Assembly (NCBI GenBank): GCA_016870235.1 | Contig: VGCB01000078.1 | Span: 1-8,679, forward strand | Length of the DNA: 8,679 bases | Source of the DNA: Actinomycetota bacterium | GTDB taxonomy: Bacteria > Actinomycetota > Thermoleophilia > Gaiellales > Gaiellaceae | Reading direction: 5' to 3' | In this document: one piece after another, positions 1-5,981 of the stretch | Layout: each line of letters opens with the position of its first letter | How positions within the stretch are numbered: position 1 is the stretch's first letter | The notes under the pieces: generated by a model | The model's database searches: none | Seen by the model: only the letters and a program-made list of their open reading frames with translations | Told to the model about the DNA's origin: nothing | Made by a program: the position numbers and the translations under genes

Positions 1-575
1 TGATCGAAGCGGCGACGGGGACCGAGCCGCGGACGATGCGCGACCGCGCGCTCGTCGAGCTCCTCTACGGCGCGGGCCTCCGTGTCTCGGAGGCGGTCGG
101 GCTCGTCAAGGGCGGGGTCGATCTGGAGGGCCGGATCGTCCGCGTCACCGGCAAGGGCGGCAAGGAGCGGATCGTGCCGCTCGGACGGCCGGGCGTCGAG
201 GCGCTCCGTTGCTACCTGGCGCTCGGCCGACCGCACCTCGACCGCCGCCACCGGCCCGACCTCTTCCTCAACGCCCGCGGGGGCGCGCTTACACGGGCCG
301 GCGCCTTCCTGATCCTGCGGAAGCTCGCCGATCGGGCCGGGCTCGATCCGGGCCGCGTCCACCCCCATCTCCTCCGCCACTCCTTCGCGACGCATCTCCT
401 CGAGGGCGGTGCGGACCTGCGCTCGGTGCAGGAGATGCTCGGCCATGCCGACCTCTCGACGACGGAGCGGTACACGCACATCTCGGACCGCCTGCGCCGG
501 GAGACGTACTTCCGCGCACACCCGCACGCGCGGCGGCGGCCGGTCCCGGCCCCGTCGGGCGACAGGGCGTCCTGA
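1..575 (+). CDS. Xer-type tyrosine recombinase, C-terminal part (5' end outside window)
   Basis: This is a site-specific recombinase of the XerC/XerD family, which resolves chromosome dimers at dif-like sites through a covalent phosphotyrosine intermediate. The reading frame is open from base 3 and runs into the window edge, so the gene starts upstream. The ATG at 36 is internal: the preceding codons continue the usual pre-catalytic helix. Numbering from that ATG, all catalytic residues are visible: Arg16 in GLRVSE, Lys40 in the GKGGKER hairpin, His111 and Arg114 in HLLRH, His137 in LGHADLSTTERYTH, and the nucleophile Tyr146. The basic tail (HPHARRR) is typical of Xer proteins. The N-terminal SAM-like core-binding domain must lie outside the window. 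XerC and XerD cannot be told apart from this part. The strongly conserved motifs favour a housekeeping Xer over a phage or integron integrase. The downstream gene is 50 bp away on the same strand. Confidence 0.93.
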   Translation, partial: IEAATGTEPRTMRDRALVELLYGAGLRVSEAVGLVKGGVDLEGRIVRVTGKGGKERIVPLGRPGVEALRCYLALGRPHLDRRHRPDLFLNARGGALTRAGAFLILRKLADRAGLDPGRVHPHLLRHSFATHLLEGGADLRSVQEMLGHADLSTTERYTHISDRLRRETYFRAHPHARRRPVPAPSGDRAS

Positions 576-611
576 CGAGAGATCACCCTCATGTGAGGGA
601 CGCCCGCTGCC

Positions 612-617
612 GATAAC
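612..617 (+). promoter_or_regulatory. Candidate -10 element for the zinc-ribbon microprotein gene
   Basis: GATAAC lies 8 nt before the ATG at 626, and there is no Shine-Dalgarno in the usual window. This resembles the leaderless arrangement seen more clearly at 5982 and 8133. The -35 region is weak: ATGTGA at 591-596 would give a 15 bp spacer. The support is positional only. Confidence 0.35.
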
Positions 618-625
618 GCGGGTGC

Positions 626-802
626 ATGAGCCAGCAGATCATCACCACCGTCGCTCTCGGCCTCGGCGTCACGTGGACGATGCTGTTCGCCGGCACCAAG
701 AAGAAGATGCTGGCGCTCAAGTCGAAGCGCCGCCGCTGCCCCTCGTGCGGCAGGGTGATCGACGGCAGGGTCTGCGACCGCCATCGCGGCGCGGACGCGT
801 AG
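626..802 (+). CDS. Small membrane-anchored zinc-ribbon protein (58 aa)
   Basis: This is a short gene of unknown function. The 58-residue product has a hydrophobic N-terminal segment at about residues 5-23 (Ile, Val, Leu, Gly, Trp), which should form one transmembrane helix. A basic stretch follows (KKK, then KSKRRR), and then a compact metal-binding tail, CPSCG at 38-42 and CDRH at 50-53. The CX2C-X8-CX2H spacing looks like a minimal zinc ribbon with three Cys and one His. Positive-inside logic puts the zinc ribbon in the cytoplasm. ATG at 626 is chosen because it is preceded by a -10-like GATAAC at 8 nt and opens directly into the hydrophobic segment; no good Shine-Dalgarno is present. The stop lies 13 bp from the end of the convergent purK. 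The metal-ligand pattern argues that this is a real gene rather than a chance frame. I do not recognise a named family. Confidence 0.7.
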   Translation: MSQQIITTVALGLGVTWTMLFAGTKKKMLALKSKRRRCPSCGRVIDGRVCDRHRGADA

Positions 803-815
803 CCCCGGCCCCGGC

Positions 816-1832
816 CTACGCCTCCACCGACTCCGCCAGCGCGATCGCCCGCGCGACCGTCTCCTCGTCTGCCCCGACGAGCGTGAGATGCCCGACCTTC
901 CGCCCCGGCCGCGGATCCTTGCCGTAGAGATGGACGTGCAGGCCCGGGATCGCTGCGAGCCGCTCCGCCGCGGGGATCCCACCGACGAGGTTGACCATGA
1001 CGGTCGTCGCCCGCGCGGCCGTCTCGCCGAGCGGGAGCCCGACCACGGCCCGCAGGTGGTTCTCGAACTGGCTCGTGCGGGCGCCGTCGATCGTCCAGTG
1101 GCCGGAGTTGTGGACACGCGGGGCGAACTCGTTCGCGAGCAGACGGCCGTCGACGTCGAACAGCTCGACGGCGAGGACGCCGACGTAGTCGAGCTCGAGG
1201 AGCAACCGCCGCGCGATCTCCTCCGCCTCGCGCTGGGGGGCCTCGGCGGCCGGCGCCCATGAGACGCGCAGGATCCCGCCGCGGTGGACGTTCTCGGTCA
1301 CCGGCCAGAAACGCGTCTCGCCGTCGCGGCCGCGGACGGCGACGACCGAGAGCTCTCGGTCGAAGGCCAGCAGCTCCTCCGCGATTTCGTCCTCGCCCAT
1401 CGGCCCCGCCTGCGCGACGAGCCGCTGCCCCTTGCCGTCGTACCCGAGGCGCCGGCTCTTCACGATCGCCGGCAGGCCCGTGTCCGCGAGACTTCCGAAC
1501 CTCGCCGTCGGGATCCCGAGCCGGCGGAAGAGCTGCTTCTCGCGCAGCCGATCCTGACCCTCCTCGAGCGCCCGCGCGCCGGGGATCGCCCTCGCGCGCC
1601 CGGCCGCTGCGACCGGAACGTTCTCGAACTCGTAGGTGACGGCGTCGGCGCCGTCGGCGAGCCGGTCGAGCGCGTCGGGGTCGTCGTACGCGCCGACGAT
1701 CAGCTCTCCCACCTCGCCCGCGCACGCGTCGGGCGCCGGGTCGAGGAAGCGGCACTCGACGCCGATGCGCGCGCCGGCCTGCCCGAGCATGCGCCCGAGC
1801 TGGCCGCCGCCGATCACGCCGACGAGCGGCAT
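816..1832 (-). CDS. purK: 5-(carboxyamino)imidazole ribonucleotide synthase PurK
   Basis: PurK is an ATP-grasp enzyme of de novo purine synthesis. It uses ATP and bicarbonate to carboxylate AIR to N5-CAIR, which PurE then rearranges. The 338-residue product has the N-terminal GVIGGGQLGRM (5-15), YEFENVPV (67-74) and EKQLFRRLGIPTA (98-110). The ATP-grasp core follows: AIVKSRRLGYDGKGQ (122-136), ELLAFDRELSVV (153-164) and ENVHRGGILRVSWAPA (180-195). The metal- and substrate-binding block has ANEFAPRVHNSGHWT (233-247) and SQFENHLRAV (254-263). The C-terminal part has HLYGK (301-305) and GRKVGHLTLVG (310-320). It is a little shorter than many PurK proteins, with a short N-domain. The ATG at 1832 opens exactly at the conserved N-terminus; its Shine-Dalgarno is poor, so translation may be coupled to purE, 38 bp upstream. 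The frame stays open far upstream, but that stretch is out-of-frame purE and is not part of the protein. Confidence 0.96.
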   Translation of the reverse strand: MPLVGVIGGGQLGRMLGQAGARIGVECRFLDPAPDACAGEVGELIVGAYDDPDALDRLADGADAVTYEFENVPVAAAGRARAIPGARALEEGQDRLREKQLFRRLGIPTARFGSLADTGLPAIVKSRRLGYDGKGQRLVAQAGPMGEDEIAEELLAFDRELSVVAVRGRDGETRFWPVTENVHRGGILRVSWAPAAEAPQREAEEIARRLLLELDYVGVLAVELFDVDGRLLANEFAPRVHNSGHWTIDGARTSQFENHLRAVVGLPLGETAARATTVMVNLVGGIPAAERLAAIPGLHVHLYGKDPRPGRKVGHLTLVGADEETVARAIALAESVEA

Positions 1833-1870
1833 GCCCGATTCGGAGGCCAGATCGGCATTCGCGTGGCGGT

Positions 1871-2368
1871 CTACCCCGCGGCCGGATCGGGCGAGCCGAG
1901 CACCGCGTCGGTCTGCGCCGTGCGATAGGCGCGCAACCGCGCCGCGACGGCGGCGTCGGTGGTGGCGAGGATCGCCGCCGCGAGGAGCGCCGCGTTGACG
2001 GCCCCTGCGCGACCGATCGCGAGCGTCGCCACCGGGATCCCTGCCGGCATCTGCACGATCGAGAGCAGCGAGTCGATCCCCGAGAGCGCCTTGGACTCGA
2101 CCGGAACCCCGAGCACGGGCAACTGGGTCTTCGCGGCCGCCATCCCGGGGAGGTGCGCAGCGCCGCCCGCGCCGGCGACGATCACCCGCAAGCCGCGCTC
2201 CGCCGCCGTCGCCGCGTAGTCGAAGAGAAGGTCGGGGGTGCGGTGGGCGGACACCACTCGCTGCTCGAACGGGATCCCGAGCTCGACGAGCGTGTCGGCG
2301 GCGTGCCGCATCGTCTCCCAGTCGGAGCGGGAGCCCATGATCAGCCCGACCAGGGGCGCAGCAGCCAC
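1871..2368 (-). CDS. purE: N5-carboxyaminoimidazole ribonucleotide mutase PurE (class I)
   Basis: PurE converts N5-CAIR to CAIR and so completes the two-step carboxylation begun by PurK. The 165-residue length fits the single-domain class I enzyme. Motifs are near-perfect: [13 protein letters not shown] (8-20), VSAHRTP (39-45, with the conserved catalytic His42), [12 protein letters not shown] (65-76), [15 protein letters not shown] (83-97), [21 protein letters not shown] (99-119) and [10 protein letters not shown] (121-130). The start is GTG at 2368, directly before the first beta strand. There is no strong Shine-Dalgarno, but a TAGGGT sits 6 nt upstream (see 2375-2380). purK follows after 38 bp, and the HEAT-repeat gene precedes it by 51 bp on the same strand, so the gene probably belongs to the minus-strand unit while perhaps also having its own promoter. 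Confidence 0.97.
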   Translation of the reverse strand: MAAAPLVGLIMGSRSDWETMRHAADTLVELGIPFEQRVVSAHRTPDLLFDYAATAAERGLRVIVAGAGGAAHLPGMAAAKTQLPVLGVPVESKALSGIDSLLSIVQMPAGIPVATLAIGRAGAVNAALLAAAILATTDAAVAARLRAYRTAQTDAVLGSPDPAAG

Positions 2369-2374
2369 GGGCGA

Positions 2375-2380
2375 ACCCTA
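2375..2380 (-). promoter_or_regulatory. Candidate internal -10 element before purE
   Basis: On the minus strand TAGGGT ends 6 nt before the GTG start of purE, in the 51 bp spacer after the HEAT-repeat gene. The position suits a leaderless purEK transcript independent of the citrate synthase promoter. I see no convincing -35 hexamer at 16-18 bp, so this is tentative. Confidence 0.25.
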
Positions 2381-2419
2381 TCCGCAGCGGCCGCGCGCCG
2401 ACCGGCTCTCGGCGACGGC

Positions 2420-2920
2420 CTACCGCTTCAGGTTCTGCTTCTTCGTCAGCAGCAGCGCGACCTTCCGTGCCGAGTCGCGCACCTCGCGGTCTTGCTCGTC
2501 GTCGGCGGCGATCCCGTCGAGGATCCGGATCGTGTCCGCCTGCGGCGTCCCGTTCTTGAAGCAGAAGATCGCGAGGCGCCGCACCGCCTGGTTGGGGTCG
2601 CGCGCCGCGATCTCGTTGAGCAGCGGGCGGAAGCCGTTGACGTCGCCGGGGTGGTCGCGCGACAGCGTCTCCAGCGAGATCAGCGCGGCGCCGCGCACGG
2701 CGGGGCTCTCGTCGTCGAGCCCGCGCCGGAGCAGCTCGAGCTTGGCACGGAAGCGGAACAGCGCGATCGACCGGTAGCCGAGCACGCGGAGGCGGTAGTC
2801 GGCATCGCGGGCCACCGCCTCGATCTCGTCGTCCCACTGCGCGCGAAGCGCCGCGAGCTCCCGCTCACGTCCCTCCGCCGCGTGCGCCTCCGCGAGCTTG
2901 CCGGCCTCCTCGAGGTTCAC
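2420..2920 (-). CDS. HEAT-repeat protein of unknown function (166 aa)
   Basis: This is a soluble, all-helical protein with no signal peptide, membrane segment or catalytic motif. Residues 1-40 are charged helix (many Glu, Arg, Ala; DDEIEAVARDAD at 30-41). Three HEAT-like units follow, at about 59-91 (DDESPAVRGAALISLETLS), 95-124 (ARDPNQAVRRLAIFCFKNG) and 129-159 (DREVRDSARKVALLL). Each has the D-x(n)-VR-x-x-A pattern of HEAT repeats. Such proteins usually act as protein-binding scaffolds; the partner here is unknown. The start is GTG at 2920: no in-frame ATG exists in the N-terminal region, and the frame upstream is out-of-frame citrate synthase. Only 17 nt separate it from the citrate synthase stop and the Shine-Dalgarno is weak, so translational coupling to citrate synthase is likely. 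The tail is basic (TKKQNLKR). Confidence 0.82.
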   Translation of the reverse strand: MNLEEAGKLAEAHAAEGRERELAALRAQWDDEIEAVARDADYRLRVLGYRSIALFRFRAKLELLRRGLDDESPAVRGAALISLETLSRDHPGDVNGFRPLLNEIAARDPNQAVRRLAIFCFKNGTPQADTIRILDGIAADDEQDREVRDSARKVALLLTKKQNLKR

Positions 2921-2937
2921 CGGCGGGCGCTCGGCTC

Positions 2938-4026
2938 TCAGCTCTTGACCGAGGCGAGGCTGCGGGGCGCCGGGCCGACGTACTTCGCCGACGGACGCAC
3001 GAGCCGCGCCAGGCGCTTCTGCTCGAGGATGTGCGCCGACCAGCCCGCCGTTCGCGAGCACCCGAACATCGCAGGCGCGAGCTGCGCGGGAACGCCGGCC
3101 ACGTCGAGCACGACGGCCGACCAGAACTCGACGTTCGTCGCGAGCACGCGATCGGGCTTGCGCCGGTGCAGCTCCGCGAGCGCGACGTTCTCGAGCTCCT
3201 CCGCGACGTCGAACCGGGGCGAGCCGAGCTTCTTCGAGGTGCCGCGCAGCAGCCGGGCGCGCGGGTCCTCGGCGCGGTAGACACGGTGACCGAAGCCCAT
3301 CAGGCGCTCGCCCGAGTCGAGCAGGTTCACCAGGTAGCTCTCGACGCTGTCCGCCGCAGCGGCCGCGTCCAGCATCGGCAGGACCCGCGCCGGCGCGCCG
3401 CCATGGAGGGGGCCGGAGAGCGCACCGACCGCCGACGACAGCGCAGCGGCGCAGTCCGCGCCGGTCGAGGTGACGACGCGGGCGGTGAAGGTCGACGCGT
3501 TCAGCCCGTGCTCGGCCGCGCAGATCCAGTAGGTGTCGATCGCCTCCACGTGCCGCGGGTCCGCCTCGCCGCGCCACTCGAGGAGGAAGCGCTCCGCCAC
3601 GGTCTTCCCCTGCGCGACGAGACCGGCCGGAACCTTGCTCTTGTGCCCGTCGGCGAGACGGGCCGACTGCGCGGCGACCGAGAGCATCGTCGCCGAGACG
3701 CGACGCAGGTCCGCCTCGGCCTGCTCGTCGGAGATGTCGATCACCTTCTGCAGGTCCCACAGGCCCGACAGCCGTGCCGTCACCCACTGGAGGTCGGCGG
3801 GAGTGTCGCCGGTGAGCCCGTCGACCTCGACCGGCTCGACCGGCTCGAGACCCTTGTCCGGGTCGCCGTCGACGAGCAGGCCCCACACCTTCTCGAACGG
3901 GATGTGCCCGACGAGGTCTTCGATGTCGACGCCGCGATAGCGCAGGGCGCCGCCGTCGCGATCCGGCTCCGCGATCTCGGTCTCGAAGGCAACGACGCCC
4001 TCGAGGCCAGGCTTGAAGTCGCTCAT
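2938..4026 (-). CDS. Citrate synthase (actinobacterial citrate synthase 2-like)
   Basis: This enzyme condenses acetyl-CoA with oxaloacetate to citrate, the entry step of the TCA cycle. The 362-residue product shows the N-terminal signature LRYRGVDIEDLVG (28-40). It also has AEHGLNASTFTAR (171-183), SGPLHGGAP (204-212, catalytic His208), GFGHRVYRAEDPRA (244-257, catalytic His247) and RTAGWSAHILEQ (325-336). The third catalytic position, Asp in well-studied enzymes, falls in NVEFWSA (298-304) and is Glu300. From memory, NVEFW is also found in actinobacterial CitA-type enzymes, so this is probably a subfamily trait. The start is ATG at 4026: AGAGGA (4034-4039, minus strand) sits 7 nt upstream and MSDFKPGLEG matches usual N-termini. 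The frame stays open to 4245, but those 73 extra residues overlap the mdh start and look non-coding. It is first in the minus-strand unit and divergent from mdh. A methylcitrate synthase activity cannot be excluded. Confidence 0.95.
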   Translation of the reverse strand: MSDFKPGLEGVVAFETEIAEPDRDGGALRYRGVDIEDLVGHIPFEKVWGLLVDGDPDKGLEPVEPVEVDGLTGDTPADLQWVTARLSGLWDLQKVIDISDEQAEADLRRVSATMLSVAAQSARLADGHKSKVPAGLVAQGKTVAERFLLEWRGEADPRHVEAIDTYWICAAEHGLNASTFTARVVTSTGADCAAALSSAVGALSGPLHGGAPARVLPMLDAAAAADSVESYLVNLLDSGERLMGFGHRVYRAEDPRARLLRGTSKKLGSPRFDVAEELENVALAELHRRKPDRVLATNVEFWSAVVLDVAGVPAQLAPAMFGCSRTAGWSAHILEQKRLARLVRPSAKYVGPAPRSLASVKS

Positions 4027-4192
4027 CGGTCGATCCTCTTCTCGTTCGATCCAGGGGGCTTGATCTCGGTCGGACGGTACCTGAGTCGTCGAGAAGACCG
4101 TGCCACTATCCTCCGCCGCACGGCGCGTCCGCGCGCATCCAGCCACTGTGGCCTGTGCGCCCTCGCACGGCCGGACAAAGGAGCACCCGTCA
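4027..4192. promoter_or_regulatory. Divergent control region between citrate synthase and mdh
   Basis: This 166 bp spacer must drive two divergent TCA-cycle genes. Visible elements are AGAGGA at 4034-4039 (minus strand, 7 nt from the citrate synthase ATG), AAAGGAG at 4177-4183 (plus strand, 9 nt from the mdh ATG) and a -10-like TATCCT at 4107-4112 (plus strand) that would give mdh a leader of about 75 nt. I cannot find a good -35 for it, nor a clear minus-strand promoter. Unlike the leaderless-looking genes elsewhere in the window, both genes here carry clear ribosome binding sites. Confidence 0.6.
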
Positions 4193-5125
4193 ATGAACGG
4201 TAGGAAGAAGGTCACCGTCGTCGGTGCCGGGAACGTCGGCGCCACCTGCGCGCTCGAGGTGGCGCGTCGCGACTACGCCGACGTCGTCCTCGTCGACATC
4301 GTCCCGAACTTCCCGCAGGGCAAGGCGCTCGACATGAACCAGGCCGGCTCGATCCTCGGGTTCGAGCCGAACATCGTCGGGACGAACGGCTACGAGGAGA
4401 CCACCGGCTCCGACGTCGTCGTGATCACCGCCGGCCTCCCGCGCAAGCCCGGGATGAGCCGCGACGACCTCGTGACGACGAACGAGAAGATCGTCGCCCA
4501 GGTGACGACCGCGGTGGTCAAGCGCTCGAAGAACGCGATCATCATCGTCGTCTCGAACCCGCTCGACGCGATGTGCCACGTCGCCCGCGCCGTCTCCAAG
4601 TTCCCGAAGGAGCGCGTCGTCGGCATGGCCGGCATCCTCGACACCGCCCGCTTCTCGGCGTTCATTGCTTGGGAGACCGGCTTGTCCGTCAAGGACGTGA
4701 CCGCGATGGTGCTCGGCGGGCACGGAGACCAGATGGTGCCGGTCGTCTCCGCCACCACCGTCGGCGGCGTCCCGCTCGAGCAGCTCGCCACGAAGGCGAA
4801 GATCGCGAAGATGGTGCAGCGCACCCGCGTCGGCGGCGGCGAGATCGTCAAGCTCCTCGGCACCTCCGCCTGGTACGCGCCCGGCGCCGCGGCAGCCCAG
4901 ATGGTCGACTCGATCTGCCTCGACGAGAAGCGCGTCCTCCCCTGCACCGCCTACCTCGAGGGCGAGTACGGGATCGACGGCCTCTACATGGGCGTGCCGT
5001 GCAAGCTCGGCGCCGCCGGCATCGAGGAGATCGTCAAGCTCCGCCTGAGCGCGGCGGAGAAGAAGGAGCTCAAGGCCTCAGCGGCCGCGGTCCAGGAGGT
5101 CGTCAACGTGCTCGGTCATCGGTAG
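4193..5125 (+). CDS. mdh: Malate dehydrogenase (LDH-like, NAD-dependent)
   Basis: This enzyme oxidises malate to oxaloacetate with NAD, the step before citrate synthase. The 310-residue length is normal for the LDH-like MDH class. The Rossmann motif is VVGAGNVGA (9-17). Asp35 (VLVDI), at the end of the second strand, indicates NAD rather than NADP. The mobile loop reads TAGLPRKPGMSRDDL (79-93). Arg84 in it marks malate rather than lactate specificity (LDHs have Gln there), and Arg90 is the second substrate Arg. VSNPLDAM (120-127) is present, and the catalytic pair is Asp150 (GILDTARF) and His177 (GGHGDQMVP), with Arg153 binding substrate. The start is ATG at 4193, with AAAGGAG 9 nt upstream. 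The frame is open further upstream, but those codons lie in the control region. Downstream it converges on the Uma2 gene. Confidence 0.97.
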   Translation: MNGRKKVTVVGAGNVGATCALEVARRDYADVVLVDIVPNFPQGKALDMNQAGSILGFEPNIVGTNGYEETTGSDVVVITAGLPRKPGMSRDDLVTTNEKIVAQVTTAVVKRSKNAIIIVVSNPLDAMCHVARAVSKFPKERVVGMAGILDTARFSAFIAWETGLSVKDVTAMVLGGHGDQMVPVVSATTVGGVPLEQLATKAKIAKMVQRTRVGGGEIVKLLGTSAWYAPGAAAAQMVDSICLDEKRVLPCTAYLEGEYGIDGLYMGVPCKLGAAGIEEIVKLRLSAAEKKELKASAAAVQEVVNVLGHR

Positions 5126-5162
5126 GCCGTGGTGGTCTGCGGGGTATGTGCGCGTCCTCGGA

Positions 5163-5186
5163 CGCGTCTGGCTGAAGCCAGACGCG
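5163..5186. terminator. Hairpin between convergent mdh and uma2-type genes
   Basis: A perfect 10 bp stem (CGCGTCTGGC at 5163-5172 with GCCAGACGCG at 5177-5186) closes a TGAA tetraloop 37 bp after the mdh stop. The left side can alternatively pair upstream: CGCGTC, a CTCG loop, then GACGCG ending at 5166. No T-run follows on either strand, so it is not a textbook intrinsic terminator. Its place in the 110 bp convergent gap still suggests bidirectional termination or 3' end protection. Confidence 0.55.
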
Positions 5187-5235
5187 GAGGCTGTGGGGGC
5201 CTCCTCAGCCGACGAGCCGCCGTCGTCCCCGCTCG

Positions 5236-5817
5236 TCAGCCGACGATCAGGTCGGGCGGCGGCAGGAGATCCTCGAGGAGGATCGACGTCCCGCAGCCTG
5301 GAGGCTCGACCGTGCCCGAGGTGATGGCGCGGACGCTGCCGTACCGGCCCCTCGCCGGATCGGTGTGGATCACGACCTCACGGCGCACGAGATCGACGAC
5401 CCAGTACTCGCGCGCGCCCCAGGCGGCGTAGAGGCCGGCCTTCTCGGATAGGTCACGCGCGACGCTCGACCGCGCGACCTCGACGACGAGCGCGACGTCG
5501 GCGGGCGTCGGCCACGTCCACCGTCCCTCGCGCACGATCACGTCGGGCTCGAGGAAGCTGTGCTCGCCGATCGGGAGGGTGCTCTGCGAACGCATCTGAA
5601 ACCCTTCTGGGTAGACGCGCGCCAGCCGGGTCGCGAGCTCGCTCACCGCGCCGGCGTGATCGACGCCCTCAGGGCTCATCTCGACCAGCACTCCGTCGAC
5701 GAGCTCGACGCGCTCCACCTCGCCGATGATCCCGATCTCCGCCATCCGCAGGACGTCGTCGAACGTGAGCTTCCGCACCCGTTCCTCGCGTTCGCGGGCC
5801 TCCGCTGCCATGACCAC
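5236..5817 (-). CDS. Uma2 family protein (PD-(D/E)XK nuclease-like fold)
   Basis: This belongs to the Uma2 (formerly DUF820) family, which has a restriction-endonuclease-like fold; the physiological role is unsettled. The 193-residue product has an N-terminal charged helix and LTFDDVLRM (17-25). It then shows ERVELVDGVLVEMSP (35-49), HSFLEPDVIV (86-95), LVVEVARSS (110-118), DLSEKAGLYAAWGAREYWVVD (122-142) and a hydrophobic end. The likely metal-site residues Asp92, Glu113 and Lys126 are all intact, so it should be competent as a nuclease if the family is catalytic. Start choice: GGAGGAGG (5825-5832, minus strand) is 7 nt from GTG at 5817 and 13 nt from ATG at 5811, so GTG is preferred; the difference is two residues. 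A TACGCT 7 nt before the ATG mimics a leaderless -10 but lacks a -35. Such genes are often singletons with many paralogues per genome, and this one sits alone. Confidence 0.88.
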   Translation of the reverse strand: MVMAAEAREREERVRKLTFDDVLRMAEIGIIGEVERVELVDGVLVEMSPEGVDHAGAVSELATRLARVYPEGFQMRSQSTLPIGEHSFLEPDVIVREGRWTWPTPADVALVVEVARSSVARDLSEKAGLYAAWGAREYWVVDLVRREVVIHTDPARGRYGSVRAITSGTVEPPGCGTSILLEDLLPPPDLIVG

Positions 5818-5889
5818 GAGCGTACCTCCTCCGTGTTCGATCTCCCCCGAGCGCGCGCGAGCCAAGCGTGCCAAATCGTCTTCTGTTCT

Positions 5890-5899
5890 GACAATTGTC
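5890..5899. promoter_or_regulatory. Perfect 10 bp palindrome in the Uma2/SDR divergent spacer
   Basis: GACAATTGTC is an AT-rich perfect palindrome within the 164 bp GC-rich spacer between the divergent Uma2 and SDR genes. It could be a repressor site. It lies about 50 bp upstream of the SDR -35 and about 73 bp upstream of the Uma2 start. On the minus strand it contains TTGTCA, close to a -35 hexamer, but no -10 follows at a suitable distance. No second copy occurs in the window. Confidence 0.25.
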
Positions 5900-5946
5900 C
5901 GTTCGAGACAGCGCTACCGTCTCGTACGCCTGCGACGGCCTCGACC

Positions 5947-5974
5947 TTGTGATCCGCAGCGGCCTGTCTACGCT
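5947..5974 (+). promoter_or_regulatory. Promoter of the SDR-protease unit, leaderless type
   Basis: TTGTGA (5947-5952), a 16 bp spacer and TACGCT (5969-5974) form a sigma-70-like promoter. The -10 ends 7 nt before the ATG at 5982, so transcription should begin at or next to the start codon. No Shine-Dalgarno could fit on such an mRNA. The pattern matches 7827-7854 and 8098-8125. Confidence 0.65.
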
Positions 5975-5981
5975 TTGGAGC

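Noticed and set aside
212..1117. Long open frames antisense to the recombinase and purK
   Set aside because: High GC leaves shadow frames open. Their translations are low-complexity Arg/Ser/Pro, while the opposite or alternative frames carry clear family motifs.
1833..2837. Long open frame upstream of purK that would fuse it to another protein
   Set aside because: The stretch is Arg/Ala-rich out-of-frame purE and HEAT gene sequence with no domain; purK motifs begin exactly at the ATG at 1832.
4027..4245. N-terminal extension of citrate synthase by 73 residues
   Set aside because: It overlaps the mdh start and the divergent control region, and the ATG at 4026 has a good ribosome site and matches the family N-terminus.
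5811..5824. Leaderless promoter for the Uma2 gene (TACGCT 7 nt before an ATG)
   Set aside because: No -35 hexamer is found at a suitable distance, and a strong GGAGGAGG overlaps the site and fits a leadered mRNA starting translation at GTG 5817.
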